Below are positions 27,131 to 35,726 of a stretch of DNA of 64,000 nucleotides, piece by piece (positions within the stretch are counted from its first letter, which is position 1; each line of letters starts with the position of its first letter). This DNA comes from Paenibacillus sp. SC116 (lineage in GTDB: Bacteria; Bacillota; Bacilli; Paenibacillales; Paenibacillaceae), in assembly GCF_024733555.1 (NCBI RefSeq), contig NZ_JANIOF010000001.1:2228777-2292776 (forward strand), given 5' to 3'. The position numbers were made by a program, and so were the translations under genes. The notes beneath the pieces were generated by a model that did no database searches, was not told the DNA's origin, and saw only the letters and a program-made list of their open reading frames with translations.

Positions 27131-27942
27131 CAACGTCCCTCCTTCGCTTGCAAGGTATTAATAAACCATAATACAAGGAACGACAACGTTAATAATATGA
27201 CGGACACAGCAGCAGCACCTTGTGGATTGTCGCTCTCGATCTCTCCGAAAATATAAACCGATGCAATCAAAGTCTTGCCGGGGATATTCCCTGCAACGAG
27301 AACGACCGCACCAAATTCAGCCATAGCTCTTGAGAATGCAAGCATGCCGCCGCTAATAATACCGGGGCGCATCTGAGGCAGCAGCACTTGGTAGAACGTA
27401 CGCCACTTGGAAGCACCTAATGTATGGGCAGCTTCCTCCTGCGTCTTATCCGCTTCTTCCAACAAGGGCTGTACCGCTCGAATAACGAAAGGAAAAGTAA
27501 CAAAGACCATAGCAACGACAATAGCGGGCTCCCCGAACACAATGCGAATCCCCATCGTATCTGCCCACTGACCAACCATACTGTTCGGTCCAAGCAAGAG
27601 AAGAATCATAAGTCCACCTACTGCAGTAGGCAGTGCAAATGGCAGATCAACTAAACTGTTCAACAATGTCCGTCCTGGAAAACGATAACGATGAAGCACC
27701 CATGCTGTAATCGTGCCGATCACCATATTAATGACCATAGCCAGTACAGACAATCGGAGTGTCAGCCACACTGCTTTCCATGCTAATGGATCTGCAATGC
27801 TCTCCACAAACATATTCCAACCAGCTGATAACGAATGAACATATATGCCCGTAATCGGTAAAATAATGAGCAAGAACATATATAACAGCAGCGTCGTACG
27901 GAATCCCCACAGCGCTCCTTTATGGTTCAATACTGCATTCAT
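27130..27942 (-). CDS. cysT: Sulfate ABC transporter permease CysT
   Basis: 270 aa with six helices; EAA loop TQEEAAHTLGASKWRTFYQVLLP, and FSRAMAEFGAVVLVAGNIPGKT near the C-terminus. First gene of the operon. The ATG at 27942 follows GGTGGGG; an in-frame codon at 27960 is upstream of that RBS. Confidence 0.94.
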   Translation of the reverse strand: MNAVLNHKGALWGFRTTLLLYMFLLIILPITGIYVHSLSAGWNMFVESIADPLAWKAVWLTLRLSVLAMVINMVIGTITAWVLHRYRFPGRTLLNSLVDLPFALPTAVGGLMILLLLGPNSMVGQWADTMGIRIVFGEPAIVVAMVFVTFPFVIRAVQPLLEEADKTQEEAAHTLGASKWRTFYQVLLPQMRPGIISGGMLAFSRAMAEFGAVVLVAGNIPGKTLIASVYIFGEIESDNPQGAAAVSVILLTLSFLVLWFINTLQAKEGR

Positions 27943-27993
27943 GAAACATCCCCACCCCACATGGTTCTAGATTCATATCTCTTTATACATAAT

Positions 27994-28058
27994 AATTCCT
28001 ACCAACTTACTTGGAAATTATATTATTAAATATTACCAACTCGGACGTGATTCGTCAA
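27994..28058 (-). promoter_or_regulatory. Sulfate-operon promoter and candidate operator
   Basis: On the minus strand -35 TTGACG (28053-28058), 17 bp, -10 TAATAT (28030-28035). Just downstream lies an inverted repeat, CCAA-N5-TTGG (28002-28014), flanked by AATTCC (27994-27999) and GGAAATT (28013-28019). This recalls the GGAATT-containing sites of the CymR cysteine regulator, but the match is from memory. No S-box or T-box was seen. Confidence 0.55.
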
Positions 28059-28125
28059 TACTTTTAAGCAAACCTGATAAAAGGTATTAAGCGGGCTTAT
28101 ACATGTAATAACAAATGCACATAAC

Positions 28126-28180
28126 AAAAACAGCTCCCATCCTACTTCTTGCACGATAAGCAAGAGAAGTGAGAGCTGTC
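28126..28180 (-). terminator. Terminator of the LysM gene
   Basis: On the minus strand ACAGCTC and GAGCTGT form the outer stem, with ACTTCTCTTGC/GCAAGAAGT inside, followed by TTTTTG. Confidence 0.88.
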
Positions 28181-28200
28181 AGATATCACGCTGCATCATA

Positions 28201-28515
28201 TTAATATGGTGTTGGCTGACCTTGAAGTTGGTTAACCTCACGCTGAAGCCTCCGAACCTGAGCTTCCAACAAAGAAACTCTACGCTCCAGTTCGTAATAG
28301 TTTACTGGAGGTGCTGGTGGCGGCGGTGAAGGGGGATATCCTGGCTGAATCGGAACCGGAATATCTGGCCCAACTGGTATTTTAATAACCTGCCCCGGAT
28401 AAATAATGGCATTCGGACCAAGCCCATTAACAAGTGCAAGCCGTGCAACAGATATCCCGAAGCGATTCGCTATTAGTGATAACGAATCACCAGGTCGTAC
28501 TACATAATCAATCAC
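28201..28515 (-). CDS. LysM-domain mini-protein with coiled-coil tail
   Basis: 104 aa. A single LysM unit occupies residues 2-47 (YVVRPGDSLSLIANRFGI ... YPGQVIKIP). It is followed by a Pro-rich linker (about 48-70) and a heptad-like coiled coil (YELERRVSLLEAQVRRLQRE). There is no signal peptide, so it is either cytoplasmic until mother-cell lysis, as for some spore-coat LysM proteins, or exported in another way. The GTG start follows AGGGGGT by about 9 bp. A 12-bp hairpin lies in its presumed leader at 28555-28605. Confidence 0.88.
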   Translation of the reverse strand: MIDYVVRPGDSLSLIANRFGISVARLALVNGLGPNAIIYPGQVIKIPVGPDIPVPIQPGYPPSPPPPAPPVNYYELERRVSLLEAQVRRLQREVNQLQGQPTPY

Positions 28516-28829
28516 TTAAAATGACCCCCTGCCCCATTTCAATGCATTGCTTTGTAGCAGCATCGCAGCAATACACTAAAAAGAGAAATTACGGCGATGC
28601 TGCTAGATGCTCTACTCCAATACAGGCAAGCAACATATTACACAGCAATTTGAAATGTAGATTTAGCGGACGCTAATGATTACGCAGCTATGCGTCTCTC
28701 TTTATCGTCACTATACGATATGTGGGCAGATGACATTACGTGAATCTTATGCGGGCTGTAGCGATGATGATAAGCATACGTTCAATGGAGTTACTGTACA
28801 TTCAGCTATTCCATCTGTAGAACATGTTA
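28516..28829. other. Intergenic with a 12-bp perfect inverted repeat
   Basis: TAGCAGCATCGC (28555-28566) and GCGATGCTGCTA (28594-28605) form a 12-bp stem with a 27-base loop, 40 bp upstream of the LysM start. The rest shows no supportable gene. Confidence 0.6.
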
Positions 28830-29435
28830 TTAAGCGGATTGTGCTGCTTCTTCAAGCGCTCTTCTGCACAAAAAGCGCACGTGAGCTGCCGCAGCTGGCT
28901 TAATCTCATCAAAGGTGACTTGATCTTGAATGTAGAAGGAAATGAAGCCATGTATGGATAAAAACAAACTTCGCGGGATATGGTGCCGTTCTTGCTCCGT
29001 TCTCAACTGACTATGAAGCGACTGCCTCACGATCGTAGAGAACATCTCGAGACATCGACCTTGCTCAGTACGAGCGTAACATAGCAATTCCTCGTCTCTT
29101 GTCATAAACATAATTTCATAATGATGCGGATTATTAAGTCCAAAGGAAACAAATTCAAGCATAACCTGTTCAAGCTTTGACATACCATCTGTTGGTGATT
29201 GGTTAATGACTTTTTCAAACAAACGGCCCAATCGCTTGAAGTCATCCTGAACAAGCGCGGAAAACAGCTCCGCCTTGTCCTTAAAATGATAATAAAGCGA
29301 ACCATGACTGTAGCCTAGCTGCTGGCCAATACTGCGCATTGAGATTGCTCGATACCCTTTTGTAACGAATAGGTGCCTTGCCACTTCCAAAATACGATCA
29401 CGCGACAACTCCTGCTCTACTGCTTTTCTTGGCAT
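28830..29435 (-). CDS. TetR/AcrR-family transcriptional regulator
   Basis: 201 aa. N-terminal HTH at about 15-55: RILEVARHLFVTKGYRAISMRSIGQQLGYSHGSLYYHFKDKAELF, quoted only to mark its extent, is the classical TetR_N pattern. The C-terminal ligand domain is divergent. The start at 29435 follows AAGGAGAATACC; the stop of yigZ lies 13 bp upstream, so the two genes form one unit. The target is unknown. Confidence 0.92.
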   Translation of the reverse strand: MPRKAVEQELSRDRILEVARHLFVTKGYRAISMRSIGQQLGYSHGSLYYHFKDKAELFSALVQDDFKRLGRLFEKVINQSPTDGMSKLEQVMLEFVSFGLNNPHHYEIMFMTRDEELLCYARTEQGRCLEMFSTIVRQSLHSQLRTEQERHHIPRSLFLSIHGFISFYIQDQVTFDEIKPAAAAHVRFLCRRALEEAAQSA

Positions 29436-29448
29436 AGCGGTATTCTCC

Positions 29449-30081
29449 TTATTCTCCCTCAATGTAGTACACAGCTTCTCCCCTTTGAATCACAGCTTGA
29501 CCTTGCGTTAAATCCGTCATCCAAGCAATGAAGCGATCTGCTTCGGATGCGACAGGCAGGCAGGTCAAGATGACTTTATCAGTAAACTGTGTCTCGCCCA
29601 TTCTAGTGCCTCGATTGCGCAACTCATTTTCTAATTTGCCTAGCCATGTATAATCAACTTCGACGAATACTTGCTGGTGCAGCACTTTTGTGATAGGACC
29701 TGCTCCTTCAATAGCAGCTACCGCACCGTCTGTATAAGCACGGATAAGCCCCCCGGCACCAAGCATAATACCGCCAAAGTAACGCGTAACGACGATAACA
29801 ACGTCTTTTCGATTCTGGTTCTTCATGACTTCCAAGATTGGCTTGCCTGCTGTTCCGCTAGGTTCACCATCATCAGATGCCTTCTGAATCTCATCTCTTT
29901 CACCTATCATATAGGCTGAACAGTTATGAGTGGCATTCCAATGCTTCTTCTTAATCTCTTCTATAAATGCAATCGCTTCTTCTTCTGTCTTAACGGGCTT
30001 GGCATAGCCGATAAAACGAGACTTTTTAATAACGATTTCTTTACTACCGTATTCTCGTACCGTTTTGTAAGTTTCTAGCAT
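29449..30081 (-). CDS. yigZ: YigZ/IMPACT-family protein
   Basis: 210 aa. The N-terminal UPF0029 domain holds IVIKKSRFIGYAKPV, HNCSAYMIGERDEIQKASDDGEPSGTAGKPIL (given to mark the block at about 60-90) and VVTRYFGGIMLGAGGLIRAY. The C-terminal DUF1949 domain completes the family layout. Related eukaryotic IMPACT proteins act in translational control; the bacterial role is not settled. The ATG at 30081 follows GGAAGGTGA. Confidence 0.94.
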   Translation of the reverse strand: MLETYKTVREYGSKEIVIKKSRFIGYAKPVKTEEEAIAFIEEIKKKHWNATHNCSAYMIGERDEIQKASDDGEPSGTAGKPILEVMKNQNRKDVVIVVTRYFGGIMLGAGGLIRAYTDGAVAAIEGAGPITKVLHQQVFVEVDYTWLGKLENELRNRGTRMGETQFTDKVILTCLPVASEADRFIAWMTDLTQGQAVIQRGEAVYYIEGE

Positions 30082-30106
30082 GACTTTCACCTTCCACAGA
30101 TTGCCA

Positions 30107-30144
30107 AGAAAGCAGCTCTCCTTCTGATAGGAGAACTGCTTTCT
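30107..30144 (-). terminator. Probable terminator after pgi
   Basis: GAAAGCAG-N2-TCTCC pairs with GGAGA-N2-CTGCTTTC. The T-tract on the minus strand is short. Confidence 0.6.
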
Positions 30145-30204
30145 GCGACAGATTGTGTATCTAAGCTGTATTTCTTATGCCGCTGGCCTGTCTTTTCCGT
30201 CTTA

Positions 30205-31560
30205 TTAGTTGGATAGACGTGCTTCAAGCTCGGCTTTTTCTTTCTCATATCCAGGTTTGCCAAGCAATGCAAACATATTTCTCTTATACGCTTCTACGCC
30301 TGGCTGGTCAAACGGATTTACGCCAAGAAGGTATCCGCTAATACCACATGCCTTCTCAAAGAAGAGGACAAGTTGACCGAATGTGTAAGGTGTCATGTCA
30401 GGAATCGTAACGATCAAGTTCGGTACTTGTCCATCCGTATGAGCTAGCATCGTACCTTGGAATGCTTTCTTATTAACGAAGTCCATCGTCTTGCCTGTCA
30501 AGAAGTTCAAGCCATCCAAATCCTCTGGATCTTCATTGATTGCAATGTGATGTGAAACTTCTTCTACTTGGATAACCGTCTCGAACAGGTTACGTGTACC
30601 TTCTTGAATAAACTGCCCCATCGAGTGCAGGTCTGTTGAGAAGTCTACAGATGCCGGATAAATTCCTTTATGGTCTTTACCTTCACTCTCCCCGTACAAC
30701 TGCTTCCACCATTCAGATACATAATGCAATGACGGCTCGTAGTTAACGAGAATTTCTGTAGTCTTTCCTTTACGGTACAACGCATTGCGAACTGCTGCAT
30801 ATTGATAGCTCAAGTTCTCTGCTACATTCGGATTGCTGTACTCCGTTGCTGCGTCTTGAGCACCTTTCATCATGTCATCAATGTTAATACCTGCTACTGC
30901 AATTGGCAGCAAGCCTACTGGTGTCAATACAGAATAACGTCCACCAACATCGTCAGGAATAACGAATGTCTCGTAGCCTTCTTCATCTGCCAATTTCTTT
31001 AATGCGCCCTTCTCGCGGTCAGTTGTAGCGAAAATACGGTTCTTCGCTTCTTCCTTGCCGTACTTCTTCTCTAATACTTCCTTGAAGATACGGAATGCGA
31101 TAGCTGGCTCTGTTGTCGTACCAGACTTGGAAATAACGTTAATCGAGAAGTCTTTGCCTTCGATAAGCTCCAATAGATGCGTTACATACGTAGAGCTGAT
31201 ATTGTTTCCTGCAAAGTAAATCTCAGGTGTCTTACGCTTGTCCTTCGGAAGCATGTTGTAGAACGAGTGTCCCAACATCTCAATAGCTGCGCGAGCACCT
31301 AGGTAAGAACCGCCAATACCAATGACGATAAGAACCTCAGATTGCTGTTGAATGCGAGCTGCTGCTTCCTTCAAACGAGCAAATTCTTCTTTATCATAGT
31401 TAAATGGAAGGTCGATCCAACCTAAGAAGTCAGATCCAACTCCCGTCTTATTATGTAGTTGTTCGTGTGCCAAGCGAATTGGCTCCGCGAAGTAATCAAG
31501 TTCATGCTGTCCTACGAATCCAAGTGCTTTGCTGTAATCAAAGTGTATGTTGTTCGGCAT
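30205..31560 (-). CDS. pgi: Glucose-6-phosphate isomerase
   Basis: Interconverts glucose-6-phosphate and fructose-6-phosphate, cytoplasmic. 451 aa, the normal Bacillales length. Motifs are [35 protein letters not shown], the catalytic [23 protein letters not shown], and the end [22 protein letters not shown]. The ATG at 31560 is 9 bp after AGGAGG; a GTG at 31569 abuts the RBS and is rejected. Confidence 0.97.
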   Translation of the reverse strand: MPNNIHFDYSKALGFVGQHELDYFAEPIRLAHEQLHNKTGVGSDFLGWIDLPFNYDKEEFARLKEAAARIQQQSEVLIVIGIGGSYLGARAAIEMLGHSFYNMLPKDKRKTPEIYFAGNNISSTYVTHLLELIEGKDFSINVISKSGTTTEPAIAFRIFKEVLEKKYGKEEAKNRIFATTDREKGALKKLADEEGYETFVIPDDVGGRYSVLTPVGLLPIAVAGINIDDMMKGAQDAATEYSNPNVAENLSYQYAAVRNALYRKGKTTEILVNYEPSLHYVSEWWKQLYGESEGKDHKGIYPASVDFSTDLHSMGQFIQEGTRNLFETVIQVEEVSHHIAINEDPEDLDGLNFLTGKTMDFVNKKAFQGTMLAHTDGQVPNLIVTIPDMTPYTFGQLVLFFEKACGISGYLLGVNPFDQPGVEAYKRNMFALLGKPGYEKEKAELEARLSN

Positions 31561-31930
31561 ATCATACACCCTCCTTCAATTTGGTTGACTTTGCCACTTT
31601 AACCCATGAAAATGAACATACGTTAAGGATACTGGATTTCGAAATGAAACACAAGGGAACAAGCCCCCTTGTAAGGGTTTACATGATAAAACATATTTAT
31701 TATTGTTCTTTAATTCGTATTTTTTGAACATGCATTTAAAGTACCCGAAAATAATCGTACATGCAGGAGAAGATGTTCTTACCTGATATAAGTTTGAGTA
31801 TACGATGACAAGCTATGTTACTATAGATGTAAATTCATATCGAATGCCTAATTACAATGTAGTTTATTTATCGTCATGCTGTACGTTTTCTATATAAGAA
31901 AGCTGTCATACAAATACAACGAGGTGACCA
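31561..31930. other. Divergent intergenic between pgi and the oxidoreductase gene
   Basis: AT-rich, presumably holding both promoters. An ACAAGGG-N8-CCCTTGT stem (31651-31672) lies on the pgi side. No gene or riboswitch was recognised. Confidence 0.5.
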
Positions 31931-32827
31931 ATGATGAAAAAGGTAGCTGTACTTGGTATGGGCACAATGGGCGCCCCTATGTCACGCAACTTGCTGGAAA
32001 AAGGATTTGAAGTAATCGTCTATAATCGAACGATAGAAAAAACGACCCCACTGGCAGCATTGGGAGCATCTGTAGCCATAACTCCTAGGCAAGCTGCTGC
32101 AGAAGCAGACGTTGTAATAAGCATGGTCAGTGATGATACATCTATTACTCATATTTATGATGGTCCAGACGGAATTCTGGCAGGATTGCGTCCTGGCACG
32201 TATATTATCGACAGCAGCACCATTTCGCCAACACTCGTAACGCGATTAGCTGCCGATTGCGCTGCAAAATCTTCAGTATTCCTTGACGCACCTGTAACGG
32301 GTAGCAAGCCTGCCGCAGAAGCTGGAACCCTGCTGTTTATGGTTGGCGGTGAATCTGCTGATCTAGAGGCAGTTCGTCCTATATTAGAAGCAATGGGCAG
32401 TAGAATTGTTCATATGGGCGCAACAGGTAACGGATCGATTACGAAGCTTGCCCATAATGCCATTGTCGGCATTAACAACGCTGCTCTAGCCGAGGGATTC
32501 TCTATTGTCGCGAAAACAGGAGTGAATCCAAGTGCCTTTTTGGAAGTTGTGCAAAATGGAAGTGCTGGCAGTAAGGCTGCTGATCTCAAGGGGCAAAAAA
32601 TCGTAGATGGAAACTTTGACAATCAGTTTTCCTTACAATTAATCCTTAAAGATTTGAAGCTCGCTTCCGTATTAACGGATTCGATTCAAACGCCAACACC
32701 AATGCTGGAGGCTGCGAAGAATATGTTCCAAATCGGACATGCTTCCGGTTATGGAGAAGAGGATCTTTCCGCTGTTGTTAAAGTATACGAACAGTGGCTT
32801 GGTCATCCGATTAACGATAAGAGGTAA
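31931..32827 (+). CDS. NAD(P)-dependent beta-hydroxyacid dehydrogenase (3-hydroxyisobutyrate dehydrogenase family)
   Basis: 298 aa. N-terminal Rossmann motif VLGMGTMGAPMSRNLLEKGF, substrate loop VFLDAPVTGSKPAAEAGTL, catalytic lysine in GNGSITKLAHNAIVG, and the LKDLKLA helix. Related enzymes reduce tartronate semialdehyde, succinic semialdehyde or methylmalonate semialdehyde; the substrate is not fixed by sequence. RBS GAGGTGA; an ATG one codon later (31934) is equally possible. Confidence 0.92.
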   Translation: MMKKVAVLGMGTMGAPMSRNLLEKGFEVIVYNRTIEKTTPLAALGASVAITPRQAAAEADVVISMVSDDTSITHIYDGPDGILAGLRPGTYIIDSSTISPTLVTRLAADCAAKSSVFLDAPVTGSKPAAEAGTLLFMVGGESADLEAVRPILEAMGSRIVHMGATGNGSITKLAHNAIVGINNAALAEGFSIVAKTGVNPSAFLEVVQNGSAGSKAADLKGQKIVDGNFDNQFSLQLILKDLKLASVLTDSIQTPTPMLEAAKNMFQIGHASGYGEEDLSAVVKVYEQWLGHPINDKR

Positions 32828-32859
32828 ATGGAACCGCGGATATTTCGTGAAAAACCGAA

Positions 32860-32904
32860 TAGGTGGGGGCCCGCCATTATGGCTTGTGCCCCTAACCACC
32901 TCAA
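32860..32904. terminator. Hairpin after the oxidoreductase gene
   Basis: AGGTGGGGGC and GCCCCTAACCACCT form an imperfect GC-rich stem at the border of the AT-rich island. There is no T-run, so termination is uncertain. Confidence 0.4.
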
Positions 32905-32949
32905 TGAAAGCAAGACCTTTCATTAAAAGCAACTAAATAATCGTAAAAG

Positions 32950-33576
32950 CTATTTTATTAACTGTTTGAGAACTATCAGTATTATCATATGTACGGGATA
33001 AAAGGAGTATTGAATTATTTTATTAATCCTAAACTTCATAAATCTATTTCTAAAAATAAAAATAACTATTATTGAAAATAAAGATAAAAGTTGCATTTTG
33101 TCAAATTGATAAGACGAAATACCTTGCAGAATAAACAAAGTTTGAAATAATATAATCCATATAACATTTTTAATTTTATGAAAAATGACTATTGTTGCTA
33201 TCCCATATATGCCATATTCAAAATTCATCTGTACAGAAACAAAACAAATGAAAGTTATCAATAACATCTTTATTGGGATACTCCATCTTGTCGCGAGTAT
33301 TTTCAAAACGAACAAGCCAGCTAATAAAGTAAAACATACATTTAAATAATTAACTTGAAAGAGTAACCCATATGGAACTTGAGAAATGATTGCTAACAGC
33401 AATATCCTCATGGCATATTTCCTAAAATTATTAGTCCTCGAAAATCCTTTAACTATACCATAGGCGAATAGAGGAAACGCTAATCGCCCAACAATCGCTA
33501 ATAATATTTCATCAGGAAAGAAAGTTTTCCCCACATGATCAAGTAACATCGCAACATATGCAATTATTTTTATCAT
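32950..33576 (-). CDS. TraX-family membrane protein
   Basis: 208 aa with about seven hydrophobic segments. The start MIKIIAYVAMLLDHVGKTFF and IVGRLAFPLFAYGIVKGF match the TraX (acyltransferase-like) family. In F plasmids TraX acetylates pilin; chromosomal Gram-positive members have no settled role. Last gene of the AT-rich island. RBS GAAGG before the ATG. Confidence 0.85.
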   Translation of the reverse strand: MIKIIAYVAMLLDHVGKTFFPDEILLAIVGRLAFPLFAYGIVKGFSRTNNFRKYAMRILLLAIISQVPYGLLFQVNYLNVCFTLLAGLFVLKILATRWSIPIKMLLITFICFVSVQMNFEYGIYGIATIVIFHKIKNVIWIILFQTLFILQGISSYQFDKMQLLSLFSIIVIFIFRNRFMKFRINKIIQYSFYPVHMIILIVLKQLIK

Positions 33577-33595
33577 AAATTAATACCTTCAGCAA

Positions 33596-34759
33596 CTACT
33601 TTGACAAGAGTATCAAAGTGTTGTTTTCATAGTCATACTGGTATTCTGTTGCATAAAAAATGGAGACTTCATCAAGCTCTTTGATCTCAAATAAAAGTTG
33701 GTCCTCATTTATCTTACTAAAAGTAATGCAACTTTCTTCATCTAAGTAGAGTGGGAATTTTTCTCCGATTACAATTGTTTTTTCTTTAGTGAATGAATAC
33801 CACTCGCCCGTATGATCTTCATTTCGATCCTCTATGACTCCATAAATATCGTTTCCTTCAACCCTTATACTCCAAAATAACTCTGCTACTTCATATAATT
33901 TTTCTACTTTTTCTTCGTTTAGATCTGCGCAGAAAATAGCTGTTGAATTGGTTTCGAAGTTTTCAGCAACATATAGCATCTTTTCCTGTTTGAACTCTAG
34001 AATGTCTACTGTCTCGTGTAGGTCAAATGTTTTGTTTATGACGTCGTGTAGTTGTCGTTTATGGATTATGCTGTCCATAACATCACTCGTTTTAATGACC
34101 CTTATACTTTCTTCACCCATATTGTCATAATCTAGCGCGGACTTCTTATACCTTTTCCAACCTTTTCTTCTTTCATGGGAAGAAAACATCCTACCTAATT
34201 TAACTACCATATGCTTTCCTTCATTTACAACACAACAGCGTTCATAGTCAAAGAGAGCAATCAAGTCACTATGGGTATCACTTGTCGCGGTATAATAGGA
34301 TTTCTCGAGAGAATCGATCAGAATGACATGTGAATGAGTATGAACATAACTGTTAGGACCATAATTCGGTAACAGCAACAAACAATACCTATCGCCTAAG
34401 TTGAATAATTTGGCACCCCACATATAGCTCATTTTATTAAACGGTTCAGTAAAGTTGATCGAAACGATTAACTCCTCACTTACATCATTCAATGCAAGTT
34501 TACTTACTATTATCGAATTTCCAACGAAACTTGCAGTATATAAATAAGACTGATAATCATGATTACTAACTTTATGAATTTCATTCGTAAACACATGGGA
34601 GTGAGCTCTTTGAGTGTCTCTATTTATGACGTCTACTGTGGGATAATAAGCACTTGATTCGCCGAGCACATACTCTGGAATAACATAAAATCGATTTATT
34701 TTTTGATCAGGAATCGACATCGTTACTTCCTGATCTTTAATCTTAATTATATTTATCAT
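33596..34759 (-). CDS. Hypothetical protein, 387 aa
   Basis: Not recognised. No signal peptide or membrane helix is visible. The sequence is rich in beta-prone, acidic stretches (VLIDSLEKSYYTA, IYGVIEDRNEDHTGEWYSF, LLFEIKELDEVSIFYAT) separated by turns every 40-50 residues, compatible with a beta-propeller or another all-beta fold. A basic patch (SSHERRKGWKRYKKS) lies near residue 195. The RBS GAGGAG is 5 bp before the ATG. It lies between the secreted protein and TraX genes, same strand, with a 75-bp gap upstream and 19 bp downstream. Very AT-rich. Confidence 0.75.
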   Translation of the reverse strand: MINIIKIKDQEVTMSIPDQKINRFYVIPEYVLGESSAYYPTVDVINRDTQRAHSHVFTNEIHKVSNHDYQSYLYTASFVGNSIIVSKLALNDVSEELIVSINFTEPFNKMSYMWGAKLFNLGDRYCLLLLPNYGPNSYVHTHSHVILIDSLEKSYYTATSDTHSDLIALFDYERCCVVNEGKHMVVKLGRMFSSHERRKGWKRYKKSALDYDNMGEESIRVIKTSDVMDSIIHKRQLHDVINKTFDLHETVDILEFKQEKMLYVAENFETNSTAIFCADLNEEKVEKLYEVAELFWSIRVEGNDIYGVIEDRNEDHTGEWYSFTKEKTIVIGEKFPLYLDEESCITFSKINEDQLLFEIKELDEVSIFYATEYQYDYENNTLILLSK

Positions 34760-34834
34760 AGTTTCTCCTCTATTTAACTTGAATTATAGGTCCCAATTTA
34801 ATTAAATTGGGACCTAATCTCTTAAATAATTCTC

Positions 34835-35710
34835 TTAGTAATTATAGTGGAAGATATGAGCTGCTTGTTTTGTTTTATTCTTCACAGGATGATAATGGTG
34901 GTAATACCCATCACTGCCGTCTTGATGGGTGTGACCATGCCCCTTAGGAGGAGTATGTCCTACATAGGGCAACCCTGCTACTTTTGTTCCGTCACCGGCT
35001 TTCGTAGCCAAATGAATTGCCTTCGTAAAACTTTTACAAAATACATCTTTACCTTCTTGTACCCTTTTTATAGCTTCTTTTTCACTAATAGCTTCATCAA
35101 CACCAACATCTACGGCACTATGGAATATCACCGCAGTATAATAATCCGCATCTCCATTACGGATTAAATCAGCCGATTCTTTTGCGGATACATAATCAAT
35201 TCCATCTTTTTTAAAAATTTTCTTGTTTTTTTGAAGCATTTTAATTACATCATCACCAAGTCTCAGGAAAATCCTAACAATCCCAGCTTGAGCGGTTACC
35301 ATATCCTCATTATCAGATATTTTGTATTCTTGATTTGTTGTAGTATCTGTAATGATTGCTGTAAAGTTCTCTTCAGAAGCATCTACTACTTTTACATCAA
35401 AATATGTAACATTGTCTTCTGTTTGTGCAGAGCTTCTAAAATTTAGAACGAAACTTTCAGTAATAAAATCTTGTTTAAGTACCTCTTTAAGCGTAATTTT
35501 CCCATCTGTTCTATCTAGTGTACCATAAAGTTCATCTCCATTATCTCGAACCACCACTTCCATGGCATTTTGGTCATCTCTCAGAACCTGAATCACACCA
35601 TCTGAATGTTCACCTTGTGCAAAGACATTAGTTCCAAAGATAGTCATAAGCATACACATAGTAAGAACAAAAGCTATAGGCGATTTAATTTTCTGTAGAA
35701 AATATTTCAT
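34835..35710 (-). CDS. Secreted protein with His/Tyr-rich C-terminus, SAR2788-like putative toxin
   Basis: 291 aa. A clear signal peptide (KIKSPIAFVLTMCMLMTIFG...FAQG) is cleaved near residue 32. The central part resembles the SAR2788-family putative secreted toxins of Bacillota, as recalled and not searched. The last 45 or so residues hold eight histidines and many tyrosines (GHGHTHQDGSDGYYHHYHP, then HIFHYNY), a pattern seen at the ends of several secreted bacterial polymorphic proteins and possibly metal-binding or nuclease-like. It sits 16 bp downstream of a membrane-anchored subtilase, which may process it. No immunity gene is evident, though the 387-aa protein or TraX could be considered. 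Confidence 0.6.
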   Translation of the reverse strand: MKYFLQKIKSPIAFVLTMCMLMTIFGTNVFAQGEHSDGVIQVLRDDQNAMEVVVRDNGDELYGTLDRTDGKITLKEVLKQDFITESFVLNFRSSAQTEDNVTYFDVKVVDASEENFTAIITDTTTNQEYKISDNEDMVTAQAGIVRIFLRLGDDVIKMLQKNKKIFKKDGIDYVSAKESADLIRNGDADYYTAVIFHSAVDVGVDEAISEKEAIKRVQEGKDVFCKSFTKAIHLATKAGDGTKVAGLPYVGHTPPKGHGHTHQDGSDGYYHHYHPVKNKTKQAAHIFHYNY

Positions 35711-35726
35711 GAAATGTTCAACTCCA

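Noticed and set aside
28676-28903. Plus-strand 75-codon frame
   Set aside because: It runs into the tetR gene antisense, has no RBS and no recognisable motif.
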